A stretch of DNA of 64,000 nucleotides from an uncultured Muribaculaceae bacterium. GTDB lineage: Bacteria > Bacteroidota > Bacteroidia > Bacteroidales > Muribaculaceae. The stretch covers positions 124,001-188,000 of the forward strand of contig CAKUQQ010000001.1 in assembly GCA_934675575.1 (NCBI GenBank), written 5' to 3'. Below are positions 16,153-23,740 of this stretch, piece by piece (the first letter of the stretch is position 1; each line of letters opens with the position of its first letter). The position numbers were made by a program, and so were the translations under genes. The notes beneath the pieces were generated by a model. The model was not told the origin of the DNA. It ran no database searches and saw only the letters and a program-made list of their open reading frames with translations.

Positions 16153-17931
16153 TTATTTCAGTGGTTTTGGAAAAATAGTGTTGGTTGTGATGAAATCCAC
16201 ACCATAATCTTTCATCTTCTGGAACACCTTGGGGTCATCTACAGTCCATGCGTTAACCTTAAGACCAGCCTTGTGCAGAGCGTTCACGAGCTCTGGAGTG
16301 ATGAGCGACCACACTGCATCGAGGTCGATTTTGCGCTTCAAGCACCATTTCTGCCAGTAATCTGTGGTCTTGTCACCGGCAAGCACCTGCACTTGCACCT
16401 TGGGATAATTCTTGTGAATGTATTCTATGGTTTCGGGCATGAATGAAATAATCACAGCCTTGTCAATAAGGCCCTTGCGTGTAATCAGGTCGATGAGGGC
16501 AGGCACGCCAGTGAGGTTGTCGGCTGCTGGGTTGCCAGACTCTGTGTGAATGTTGAAGCACTGGTCACCCTTGATTTCTATCACTGGCACCACGTTTTGC
16601 TCCACACACAGGTCAAGATATTCGCCCAAAGTCATTAAGTGACCCACATAAGTCACTCCAAGGCGAGTTTCCTTGAGCGGAGTGGCGAGCACCTCGGCCA
16701 CGTTAAGCTCTGTGAAGCCTTTATCTGTGCCGCCGAGTCTCTTCATGTTGCCGTCGTGGCAAATCACAAATGCACCGTCCTTGGTGGTGTGAATGTCACA
16801 CTCCAAGCCCCATGCACCAGCCTTTGCGCCGTTGATAAATGCAGCTTCTGTGTTTTCTACTCCCCACACCGAGCCACGATGACCCACTATGAGCTGTGCG
16901 TTAACCGCAATCGATGACAGCAGCACAATGGCCACTGTAAAAATACTTTTCAACAAAGTCATGATGTTAAAGTTTTTGTTTTTGTTGTTAATAATATTCT
17001 CAATTTCCTTGATTTCAGGTTCTGCCCCTATCTTGTTGGCAAACAGCAGCAGCGACTCAAGCAGTTGCTCTGCGGCGGTGCGCCGGTTCACCAGACGGTG
17101 CAGTCCCTTTGCCAGCCCTATCGACAGGTCAAGCTCTTTCAAGCCCATGGTGTCGTTGAGCTTCTTCTGGTAGCGCAATGCCTTGGTGAAATATTTCACA
17201 GCATCGCGTCCGTTGCCCATTTCAAGCATTATGTTGCCCTCATGGCCAAGCGTGTCAACCAAGTTTTCCAGCGCCTCGCGAGCCTTGGCATTCTTGGTGT
17301 CTTTAAGCTCGTTGGTGTAGAGCTCGGTCATGGATTGGTAGTGCGCAAACACCTTCATCTGCTTGGCGCGCGACTTTATGATGCTTGCCGAAGCCTCCAC
17401 CGAGTAGAGCAGCAATGCCGAAAAACGATTTTCGTTTTTCTTCACCAGCCGCTCAAATATCTTTTGTGCCTTGGTCAGCTCTTTGGCGGCACGGCTGTTG
17501 TCACCAAGCGCATTGTGCACATAGGCAAGATTATAGAGCAGTGAGCCTATCAGTCCCAGAAAGTCCTCCCCTTTCTTGTTGTGCACGTCGGCAAGCAGAC
17601 GGAGAGCGTTTTCGGCAGCTCCAAGCGCAAGCATATTATCGCCGTCGAGCACATAGAGACTCATGCGCGCCAGCCACAGCCATGCGTTGTCAACAGCCGG
17701 CATCATGCCGGCATCGTCGGCATAGGTCATGCCGTCAATCACCTCGGCAGCCTCGTCATTGCGGCTGTTGCGCAGTAAGTAGAGGGCGTAGGTCATCGTC
17801 ATGTCATGAATCACTTCACGGTTAAGCCCATCGGTGACTGGCATGACACCAGACGACTCTATTTGAGCCTTGGCTATTGTCATGTCGTTTGACAACTGGG
17901 GAAATGACGGTTCAAGCAGCAGACTGTTCAT
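16153..17931 (-). CDS. TPR-like protein fused in frame to glycerophosphodiester phosphodiesterase
   Basis: One open frame of 592 codons seems to hold two proteins. Residues 1-323 are an all-helical TPR-like cytosolic protein (NRFSALLLYSVEASASI, KYFTKALRYQKKLNDTMG). From Met324 (ATG at 16962) begins a typical signal peptide (MTLLKSIFTVAIVLLSSIAV), then a GDPD barrel: IVGHRGSVWGVENTEAAF, LECDIHTTKDGAFVICHD, VPVIEIKG and NAWTVDDPKVF. GDPD hydrolyses glycerophosphodiesters to glycerol-3-phosphate in the periplasm. An internal signal peptide in a cytosolic fusion makes no sense. The joining codons are AT-rich like a spacer, and another frame has an immediate TAA there. Either the stop was lost or GDPD is translated separately as 16153-16962 (269 residues). 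It follows the PfkB gene by 4 bp. Confidence 0.8.
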   Translation of the reverse strand: MNSLLLEPSFPQLSNDMTIAKAQIESSGVMPVTDGLNREVIHDMTMTYALYLLRNSRNDEAAEVIDGMTYADDAGMMPAVDNAWLWLARMSLYVLDGDNMLALGAAENALRLLADVHNKKGEDFLGLIGSLLYNLAYVHNALGDNSRAAKELTKAQKIFERLVKKNENRFSALLLYSVEASASIIKSRAKQMKVFAHYQSMTELYTNELKDTKNAKAREALENLVDTLGHEGNIMLEMGNGRDAVKYFTKALRYQKKLNDTMGLKELDLSIGLAKGLHRLVNRRTAAEQLLESLLLFANKIGAEPEIKEIENIINNKNKNFNIMTLLKSIFTVAIVLLSSIAVNAQLIVGHRGSVWGVENTEAAFINGAKAGAWGLECDIHTTKDGAFVICHDGNMKRLGGTDKGFTELNVAEVLATPLKETRLGVTYVGHLMTLGEYLDLCVEQNVVPVIEIKGDQCFNIHTESGNPAADNLTGVPALIDLITRKGLIDKAVIISFMPETIEYIHKNYPKVQVQVLAGDKTTDYWQKWCLKRKIDLDAVWSLITPELVNALHKAGLKVNAWTVDDPKVFQKMKDYGVDFITTNTIFPKPLK

Positions 17932-17935
17932 AATT

Positions 17936-18907
17936 TCACTTGTTCTTCAATTCTTCTTGCCTGGCCATGGCTGCTTCCAAGTCGGCCTTGCGCTGCTCGG
18001 CAAAACCCTGTGTCAAGCAGTTGTCAGCAGTGCTGGCACACTCGGCAGCAAAGCTCTTTGCAACGTCTATTATCCCCTGCCAGGTATCGTCGTCGGTAGC
18101 GGCAACCTGGTCGCGTGTGAGTCCGTTGCGCAATATCATGTATATTATGCCGGCTGCAAAGCCCGACTGCCAACCAAGCAGATTGTCGGTTGCCAACGCC
18201 TCGCTGTGGGCGAAGTCATGGCGCTTGCCTGTGGAAAACAGCGTCACGCCCAAGTCGGGATTGATGTGCAGATATGTGGGACAATAAAACTCTATGTGGT
18301 TGCGAAAAGCCTGCTCACTGGTTTCGCCGGGAAATATGTTGTTGATGTCGCGCTCATGTGCTATCACTATGTCGGCTATCTCAAGGTTTTCGAGAATTGC
18401 CGGCATCACGCGCGTGATGCGCATGTTGATGCCATGCTGAAAGCCCGGCAAATACACAATTATCGCCTTGCGCTCGGCAGCATAGGAAATCAGCTCAAAC
18501 AACCGCTCACGCTGTGGCGTGTCGATTGCATAAAGTGAGCCAAAAAGCACTATGTCGTCTTCGTCGATGCGCGGCCACACCACATCGAAGCGGTCGGCCG
18601 GATAGCGTCCATAGTTCACTATTTTCTTTTCCTTGCCTGTGTCGCAGAATATTGCCGAAAAAGCGGTCGTGCCGTCAGTGAAGCGGTCAACCGACTTAAC
18701 GTCAACGTTATGTGTCGAGAGAAAATCCACAACCATGTCGCCCACCCTGTCGGCACCACACTCGCTCACCATCGACACCGGCAGACCAAGCTGGCCAAGC
18801 GCGGCAGCCGAGTTGGCTATGCGGCCGCCCACAAATGAGCGTTCTGGCAGTCCGTCGCGAAACAACATGTCGAGAACCGACTCTCCTATTGTTATGATTT
18901 TCCGCAT
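17936..18907 (-). CDS. PfkB-family carbohydrate kinase (fructokinase-like)
   Basis: A 323-residue ribokinase-fold sugar kinase. MRKIITIGESVLDMLF is the standard N-terminus, with SFVGGRIANSAAALGQLGLP as signature 1 (the usual Gly-Gly-x-x-x-Asn). The C-terminal region DNLLGWQSGFAAGIIYM aligns with the anion-hole/catalytic motif normally written DTTGAGDxF. Here the consensus Asp-x-x-Gly-Ala-Gly-Asp is altered, with Trp-Gln in place of Gly-Asp, which could weaken catalysis. The ATG at 18907 was chosen because upstream in-frame codons read through the isomerase gene and do not match the family. Part of a leftward operon: isomerase, kinase, TPR/GDPD. Confidence 0.85.
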   Translation of the reverse strand: MRKIITIGESVLDMLFRDGLPERSFVGGRIANSAAALGQLGLPVSMVSECGADRVGDMVVDFLSTHNVDVKSVDRFTDGTTAFSAIFCDTGKEKKIVNYGRYPADRFDVVWPRIDEDDIVLFGSLYAIDTPQRERLFELISYAAERKAIIVYLPGFQHGINMRITRVMPAILENLEIADIVIAHERDINNIFPGETSEQAFRNHIEFYCPTYLHINPDLGVTLFSTGKRHDFAHSEALATDNLLGWQSGFAAGIIYMILRNGLTRDQVAATDDDTWQGIIDVAKSFAAECASTADNCLTQGFAEQRKADLEAAMARQEELKNK

Positions 18908-18957
18908 TTTAGTTTTTTCAATAAGTAAATTCTTTGTTTTTGCCTTGATTTTAGCAG

Positions 18958-19557
18958 TCACGACCGGCTTTTCTGCCCCAGATAGCCTCCGTGGTGGCGC
19001 AAAGCATAATCGTGCTTGGTGAAACCTGTGGCACGCATAGTATTGACCACCAGCACATCGCCTATCACCGTCATCATGGTGGTGGACGTGGTGGGCGTCA
19101 AGCCAAGCGGACACACTTCGGGCGTACCGCCTGTCCACAGACACACGTCGGCTGCATGAGCCAGCTCGCTGTCGGAGTTGCCGGTGATGACTATGAACTT
19201 GAGCTGCGGGTACAGTCCGCGTGCCAAGTCAACCAATGCCACCACCTCGTTGGTCTTGCCAGAGTTAGAGAGTAGCAGCATCAGGTCGTTGGGCTGCAGC
19301 ACGCCAAGGTCGCCATGCTGTGCCTCGCTGGGGTGAAGAAACACCGCCGGAATACCTGTTGACGAAAACGTTGTAGCTATGTTTTGGGCTATTTGTCCAC
19401 ATTTGCCCATGCCCGAAGTCACGAGTTTTCCTCCTTTTTCGTGCACCTGCTCCACTATCAGCCTCACCGCCTCCTCATAACCGTCGGTAACCGGAATGTT
19501 CATGATGGCACGGCTCTCGGCTTCAAGTATTTCTTTCATTGATTCTTTAACACCCAT
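18958..19557 (-). CDS. kdsD: Single-domain arabinose-5-phosphate isomerase (KdsD/KpsF-like SIS protein)
   Basis: A 199-residue SIS-domain enzyme predicted to interconvert ribulose-5-phosphate and arabinose-5-phosphate for Kdo synthesis. Visible signatures are LVTSGMGKCGQIAQNIATTF, HPSEAQHGDLGVL and LLLSNSGKTNEVV, plus PLGLTPTTSTTMMTVIGDVL, which is diagnostic of the KpsF/GutQ group. It lacks the tandem CBS domains of the usual 320-residue enzyme. Single-domain versions are known in Bacteroides fragilis. The start at 19557 is supported by a TATCTTTG box 32 bp upstream; longer frames would begin upstream of that promoter. Met at 19539 is an alternative. The PfkB kinase follows 50 bp downstream. 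Confidence 0.87.
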   Translation of the reverse strand: MGVKESMKEILEAESRAIMNIPVTDGYEEAVRLIVEQVHEKGGKLVTSGMGKCGQIAQNIATTFSSTGIPAVFLHPSEAQHGDLGVLQPNDLMLLLSNSGKTNEVVALVDLARGLYPQLKFIVITGNSDSELAHAADVCLWTGGTPEVCPLGLTPTTSTTMMTVIGDVLVVNTMRATGFTKHDYALRHHGGYLGQKSRS

Positions 19558-19588
19558 ATACTTAGAAAGAATGTTTTTTATTCTTATG

Positions 19589-19596
19589 CAAAGATA
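19589..19596 (-). promoter_or_regulatory. -7 box upstream of the isomerase-kinase operon
   Basis: The reverse strand reads TATCTTTG, 31 bp before the ATG at 19557. It fixes the start choice of the isomerase gene. Confidence 0.6.
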
Positions 19597-19630
19597 GTGC
19601 AAATATCGAGTTTGCAGAATATTATTTATA

Positions 19631-20164
19631 TCATTCGTGCACGGCATTGAGGTCGCGACCCTCAATTTTGCAGAGCACATCGCGCCACTCCTGCGATATG
19701 GTGGTGGGAATCTTGGTCTTAACATCAAAATGCACCATCACCGTGCGGCACACGCACTTCACTTCGCCAGTCTTGGTGTTGACCACGCGGTGCAGCAGCG
19801 TGAGGCTCTTGTTGCCAATCGACTCCACTTGGGTCTGCACGGCTATCGGCTCGTGATAGAGCGTGGGATTGAGAAAATCACAATTCACGCTGGCTATCAA
19901 AATGGGCACTTCTGTCCAGTTGAGATTAAACAGGTGAGTCTTGTTGAAATAATCAGTCTTGCCCAAGTCAAACAGGGCGAAATAAACCGAGTTGTTAAGA
20001 TGGCCAAGCGTGTCGATGTCGTTAAACCGCAGCTGCACAGGCGTTGTGCACTTAAATTCATGTTTCACTTCTATGCCTCGCATTGGCTTCTTTCCTTCCA
20101 TTTCTGCCATTATAAATTCTCCAGATATTTTGTCTTTCTTTGTATTATTTTCTATATCTGTCAA
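19631..20164 (-). CDS. Hotdog-fold acyl-CoA thioesterase (4HBT, YbgC/FadM-like)
   Basis: A 177-residue thioesterase. The 4-hydroxybenzoyl-CoA thioesterase signature RFNDIDTLGHLNNSVYFALFDL is complete, with the catalytic Asp and the GHxNN turn. It is followed by PILIASVNCDFLNPTLYHEPI and VCRTVMVHFDVKT, which build the hotdog sheet. The substrate is unknown; such enzymes commonly clear acyl-CoA intermediates. The first 18 residues are polar and not needed for the fold, so the real start may be Met19 (20110). It lies 76 bp downstream of dciA on the same strand. Confidence 0.9.
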   Translation of the reverse strand: MTDIENNTKKDKISGEFIMAEMEGKKPMRGIEVKHEFKCTTPVQLRFNDIDTLGHLNNSVYFALFDLGKTDYFNKTHLFNLNWTEVPILIASVNCDFLNPTLYHEPIAVQTQVESIGNKSLTLLHRVVNTKTGEVKCVCRTVMVHFDVKTKIPTTISQEWRDVLCKIEGRDLNAVHE

Positions 20165-20207
20165 TCACCATGCGCACATGCCGGCAAGCACCAGCGCATA
20201 AGTGACC

Positions 20208-20233
20208 GTGCCACGCATGTGCGTGTGTGGCAC
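20208..20233. other. Near-perfect hairpin between dciA and the thioesterase gene
   Basis: GTGCCAC (20208-20214) pairs with GTGGCAC (20227-20233), and most of the inner bases also pair (two G-T wobbles). No T-run follows on either strand. It may be a transcript-end structure of the recF-dciA unit. Confidence 0.35.
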
Positions 20234-20240
20234 AAGTGTT

Positions 20241-20531
20241 TCACTTAAACACAATCTCCTTTATGACCTCACGCCCCAAAGCCTCATTGAGGCGAGCTAT
20301 GAGCGCCGAGCGCGTAATCATCAACTCGTTGCGCAGCGGTGCCGACGACAGGTGAACCGTCATCACGCCCTTACTCACTCGCCGGCTTATCGTATAGCGA
20401 TTTATGCCAGCCCCCACAATGCTTGGCCACAAAGCCGAGGCCCTGTGCTCATCAAGCTCGTCCTCAAGGTTTTGCTGCTTGAGGAAATCTTTTATTATAT
20501 CGCCAAGCTGGCGAGCTTCAGTCCTCTTCAT
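20241..20531 (-). CDS. dciA: DciA-like DUF721 protein (helicase loader/regulator family)
   Basis: A 96-residue protein of the DUF721 family: RTEARQLGDIIKDFLKQQNLEDEL, WPSIVGAGINRYT and LRNELMITRSALIARLNEALG with the hydrophobic end IKEIVFK. DciA is the ancestral bacterial protein that operates the replicative helicase DnaB in lineages without DnaC/DnaI. The start MKRTEARQL at 20531 lies one base after the recF stop (20533), implying translational coupling. An upstream in-frame Met inside recF is less likely. Neighbourhood with recF is typical for Bacteroidetes. Confidence 0.88.
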   Translation of the reverse strand: MKRTEARQLGDIIKDFLKQQNLEDELDEHRASALWPSIVGAGINRYTISRRVSKGVMTVHLSSAPLRNELMITRSALIARLNEALGREVIKEIVFK

Positions 20532-20532
20532 G

Positions 20533-21639
20533 TCACACAGTGCTGTGGTCGAGTGGGGCACATGTGCCGTCGGTCACGGCAAACATGCAGTAGTCTCCGC
20601 TCAAGTTTGTTATTATTTCGTCGATGTGGGCACGATTGGTGTCGGTGATGAAAATCTGGCCGAAACGCTCCTGCGACACCACATTCACTATGCTTGCCAC
20701 CCTTTGTGTGTCGAGCTTGTCGAAAATGTCGTCAAGCAGCAGGATAGGGGTGGTGGGGTTGTTGTTTTTCAAGAAGTCAAACTGCGCAAGACGCAAAGCT
20801 ATGGTGTAGGTTTTGCATTGTCCCTGCGAGCCTGTTTTGCGCATGGAGTGCCCATCGAGCAGCAGTTCTATGTCATCGCGATGCACACCGCGCGTGGTGT
20901 AGCCTATGGCCAGGTCGCGCTCACGGTTCTCTTCAAGCAACTGCTCAAGCGATTTGCCGTTGAGGTGGCTTGTGTAGCCCAGCTTCACCTGCTCTCCGCT
21001 GCCGGCTATCGCCCCATAGTAGCGCATAAACACCGGGGTGAACTTTTCAATCCATTGCAGCCTGCGCTCATGTATCAGCTGCGCCGCCGAGCACATAGCC
21101 GTCTCCACCGTTTCATAGAGCAGACGGTCGCGGTAGTTGTGTCTTATCATGCTGTTGCGCTGCTCCACAGCCCTGTTATAGGCTATCAGGGCAGCAAGAT
21201 ACTCGGCATCGTTCTGCGAGATGATTTGGTTCATGAGGCGGCGGCGCTCCTCGCCGGCACCACGTATCAAGTCCCAGTCCATGGGCGACACCATCACAAG
21301 CGGCAGCAGCCCTATGTGCTGGCTCAAGCGCTTGTATTCCTTGCCATTGCGCCTCACCACCTTGCGCTTGCTGCGCTGCACGGATATTGCTATGTTTTCT
21401 TCCTTGCCTTGGCGAGTGTATTGCCCTTGCAGCATCATAAACTCCTCGCCGTGCCTCACCACCGACGCATCGGTCTGGTTGATGAAGCTCTTGCAGAAAC
21501 TCATGTAATATATGGCGTCGAGCACATTGGTTTTGCCCATGCCGTTGTTGCCCACCAGGCAATTCACGCCTGGCGAGAAACACAGCCGCGCATCGGCAAT
21601 GTTCTTGTAGTTCATTATCGCCACATTGTTGAGTATCAT
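20533..21639 (-). CDS. recF: DNA replication and repair protein RecF
   Basis: RecF is an SMC-like ABC ATPase that loads RecA at gaps together with RecO and RecR. The 368-residue protein has Walker A NCLVGNNGMGKTNVLDAIYY at about residues 27-46. The ABC signature region is THRGVHRDDIELLLDG followed by KTGSQGQCKTYTIALRLAQ, and Walker B is ILLLDDIFDKLD with the D-loop. MILNNVAIMNYKNIADA is the standard RecF start. The only promoter-like box (reverse-strand TAAATTTG, 21644-21651) ends 4 nt before the ATG, so the transcript may be leaderless. It is followed by dciA. Confidence 0.97.
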   Translation of the reverse strand: MILNNVAIMNYKNIADARLCFSPGVNCLVGNNGMGKTNVLDAIYYMSFCKSFINQTDASVVRHGEEFMMLQGQYTRQGKEENIAISVQRSKRKVVRRNGKEYKRLSQHIGLLPLVMVSPMDWDLIRGAGEERRRLMNQIISQNDAEYLAALIAYNRAVEQRNSMIRHNYRDRLLYETVETAMCSAAQLIHERRLQWIEKFTPVFMRYYGAIAGSGEQVKLGYTSHLNGKSLEQLLEENRERDLAIGYTTRGVHRDDIELLLDGHSMRKTGSQGQCKTYTIALRLAQFDFLKNNNPTTPILLLDDIFDKLDTQRVASIVNVVSQERFGQIFITDTNRAHIDEIITNLSGDYCMFAVTDGTCAPLDHSTV

Positions 21640-21643
21640 AACG

Positions 21644-21651
21644 CAAATTTA
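21644..21651 (-). promoter_or_regulatory. -7 box immediately before recF
   Basis: The reverse strand reads TAAATTTG followed by CGTT and then the recF ATG. Transcription would start at or inside the start codon. Confidence 0.45.
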
Positions 21652-21790
21652 CTCATTTTTCCCGACTTTTTCGCCTTGCCGTGGTTCTCCATTTACTTCT
21701 GCATGCAAAAAACGCCGCACAAGTAGCAGCAAGACTGCCCAAGCAACAAGTTTTTACACATTTTTATCATCACAATATGCACATTATCAC

Positions 21791-21798
21791 TATCTTTG
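21791..21798 (+). promoter_or_regulatory. -7 box upstream of the zinc-ribbon gene
   Basis: TATCTTTG matches TAnnTTTG and lies 38 bp before the ATG at 21837. Confidence 0.6.
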
Positions 21799-21836
21799 TG
21801 CCAAGTTAAGAACAAACTAAACTGTAATAAACAACT

Positions 21837-23186
21837 ATGTCGAACATAATCTGCCCCAAGTGTGGCAAAGCAAATCCCGACAATGCCAGTTTCTGCAACA
21901 ACTGCGGAACTCCGCTTATTCCTACAATAGGCTGTCCTCACTGCCATCAGCCAATTCCGGCAAATTCAGTTTTTTGCCCTAAATGCGGCAAAATGGTGCG
22001 CGACGACATGGCCGCCCAGCAGCCTGGTGAGACCAATGACGGCACACCCGATGCGCCCACGCCAGACAATCGCAAGCGCAACATCATCATATCCATTGCC
22101 ATAGCACTGTTTGTGCTGCTGTTTATTGTGAACCGATGCTTCTTCAGCGGCAACAGCACCGACGGAAGCACCGACACCGACAGCATTGCTGCAACCGACA
22201 GCACTGCCGAAGATGCAACGGTGATATTCTCGCGCGCTTTGCAAGACAATAACCAGACGAGCGACGGCGCAATAGCCGTCTATGCCCTAAAGGTCAGCGA
22301 CGACGACCAGACCGACGGTCCAGAACGCATTGTTGGCATAACATGCCTGTCAAACCCCATGAGCCGCTCGTTCTTCAAAATATACACAGTGTCGCGCAAC
22401 AACGGCTCAAACTGGGCTCTCGACAACGCACCGGTAATCCGCTATATCAACCAGCGCGCCATAACGTTTGACAACGGCGCTCTGATTGTTGACTCAAGCA
22501 TTGTGCCGCAAGTGGCAAAAATCGACGGCAAGACATACTTCATGTTTGCTTATCTCGACATGCCGCAATCAGTGGGCGAGAACTCTGTGGGACGTGTCAC
22601 CTTCGGCCTCTACAACGTGGACAGCAAAGAACTCAAGACTTTCAATTACGACGGCCCTGTGAAAACCCGCGACGACGGCCGCCAATATGTTTACGGCAAA
22701 CTCGTGGGCGAGAGCACATCGCCAGAGGCAAGGTTCGTGCAGTCGCAGGCTGCATCGGTGGGAATAATCTACATTCCCACGCCCGAAGAGCTTGAAGCCG
22801 AAAAGCAAAAGGAAGAGGACGAGAAGCTAAGCGGTGCCGACATGTCGGTAGAAAAATGGAAAAAGGACAATGGCGACAACCTCACGAGTCTTGACGCCGG
22901 CGACGGTGTAACCATGTCGGCCACAACCTATGACACGCCCATATTCAATTTCGATGACGCTAAAGTGAAGAAAGAAAACGACCGCTACATTGCCATACTT
23001 GCCAAAGACGGACACGTGTATGGCTTCAACAAGCAGTCGCGCAAATATTTTGTAGTCTATGCCGGCGACCGTGCTGCCGACATAGGTTTTGCCTCTGGCA
23101 ACAACGACGAGACCAAGCTCAACATCAAGGTGGCAAGCGGCCGCATTGTGTATAACCTGAGCAGCGGCAAAGCCCAGAAAGAATAG
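21837..23186 (+). CDS. Membrane protein with N-terminal double zinc ribbon, function unknown
   Basis: A 449-residue protein. Residues 5-53 hold two treble-clef zinc ribbons: CPKCGKANPDNASFCNNCG, then CPHCHQPIPANSVFCPKCG, eight metal-binding cysteines in four CxxC knuckles. One transmembrane segment follows (IIISIAIALFVLLFIV, about residues 82-97). A Thr/Asp/Ser-rich linker leads to a long domain of about 330 residues on the far side of the membrane, with no motif I recognise. The layout suggests a cytosolic metal-dependent sensor or docking module tied to an extracytoplasmic domain. A tail-anchored small protein follows 33 bp downstream. Confidence 0.75.
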   Translation: MSNIICPKCGKANPDNASFCNNCGTPLIPTIGCPHCHQPIPANSVFCPKCGKMVRDDMAAQQPGETNDGTPDAPTPDNRKRNIIISIAIALFVLLFIVNRCFFSGNSTDGSTDTDSIAATDSTAEDATVIFSRALQDNNQTSDGAIAVYALKVSDDDQTDGPERIVGITCLSNPMSRSFFKIYTVSRNNGSNWALDNAPVIRYINQRAITFDNGALIVDSSIVPQVAKIDGKTYFMFAYLDMPQSVGENSVGRVTFGLYNVDSKELKTFNYDGPVKTRDDGRQYVYGKLVGESTSPEARFVQSQAASVGIIYIPTPEELEAEKQKEEDEKLSGADMSVEKWKKDNGDNLTSLDAGDGVTMSATTYDTPIFNFDDAKVKKENDRYIAILAKDGHVYGFNKQSRKYFVVYAGDRAADIGFASGNNDETKLNIKVASGRIVYNLSSGKAQKE

Positions 23187-23219
23187 GAGAGGGGGCGGAG
23201 CAAAAAGGAAAGCGTCACC

Positions 23220-23669
23220 GTGAGCCAAAGCACTCTCCAATCAATTATTGCCACGCATGACGTGAGCATGGGCGTGATTGCCCTGCTGCAGCACCCTCTG
23301 GTGGAACAGCTCATCAAGTGGCGCGACGGTGACAAAGCATGCGGTGTGATGTTGCTGCCAAGCACTATAGCGGTTGACGACAAAAACGGCCGTGTGACAC
23401 TAACGCCCGAAGCCTATCGCCCAGGCTCGCCATTCGACGAGGAACAGGTGCTCAAGGCCTATGGCTCAATGCTCCTGCAAGCCTTGCAAGGCAGCCGTCA
23501 GCGTAGCCTGGTACACATAGCCAACCGGTGCACAAGTGGCGACATAGGCTCGCTCAACGACCTCTACACACTGCTTGAGCGCAGGGCAAGTAATTTTGTG
23601 TATGTGCCGCTCATTGCCGTAATCGTCGCACTCCTCACGTTGCTCTGGTGGCTCAACTCCACTGCATAG
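23220..23669 (+). CDS. Small tail-anchored protein, function unknown
   Basis: A 149-residue protein of no family I recognise. It is soluble and helical for about 125 residues (IIATHDVSMGVIALLQHPLVEQL, EEQVLKAYGSMLLQAL, LNDLYTLLERRAS) and ends in one hydrophobic helix (YVPLIAVIVALLTLLWWL) three residues before the stop, so it is probably anchored by its C-terminus. The chosen start is GTG at 23220. It lies 33 bp after the zinc-ribbon gene with no terminator, suggesting a joint function. Codon use resembles the neighbours. Confidence 0.65.
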   Translation: MSQSTLQSIIATHDVSMGVIALLQHPLVEQLIKWRDGDKACGVMLLPSTIAVDDKNGRVTLTPEAYRPGSPFDEEQVLKAYGSMLLQALQGSRQRSLVHIANRCTSGDIGSLNDLYTLLERRASNFVYVPLIAVIVALLTLLWWLNSTA

Positions 23670-23740
23670 CAGCAATGCACGGCACTCTCCACGCAAGCAA
23701 ATAAGAAGAATTTTCATACTAATCTCAATAAAATCAAAAA

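Noticed and set aside
18908..19144. N-terminal extension of the PfkB kinase
   Set aside because: The added 79 residues read through the isomerase gene in another frame and do not match sugar kinases; the family starts at MRKIITIGES.
19558..19728. N-terminal extension of the arabinose-5-phosphate isomerase
   Set aside because: It starts upstream of a good -7 box (19589-19596) and overlaps the thioesterase gene.
20404..21726. A 440-codon open frame antisense to dciA and recF
   Set aside because: It mirrors high-GC codon structure of recF, has no family motifs, and recF itself is unambiguous.
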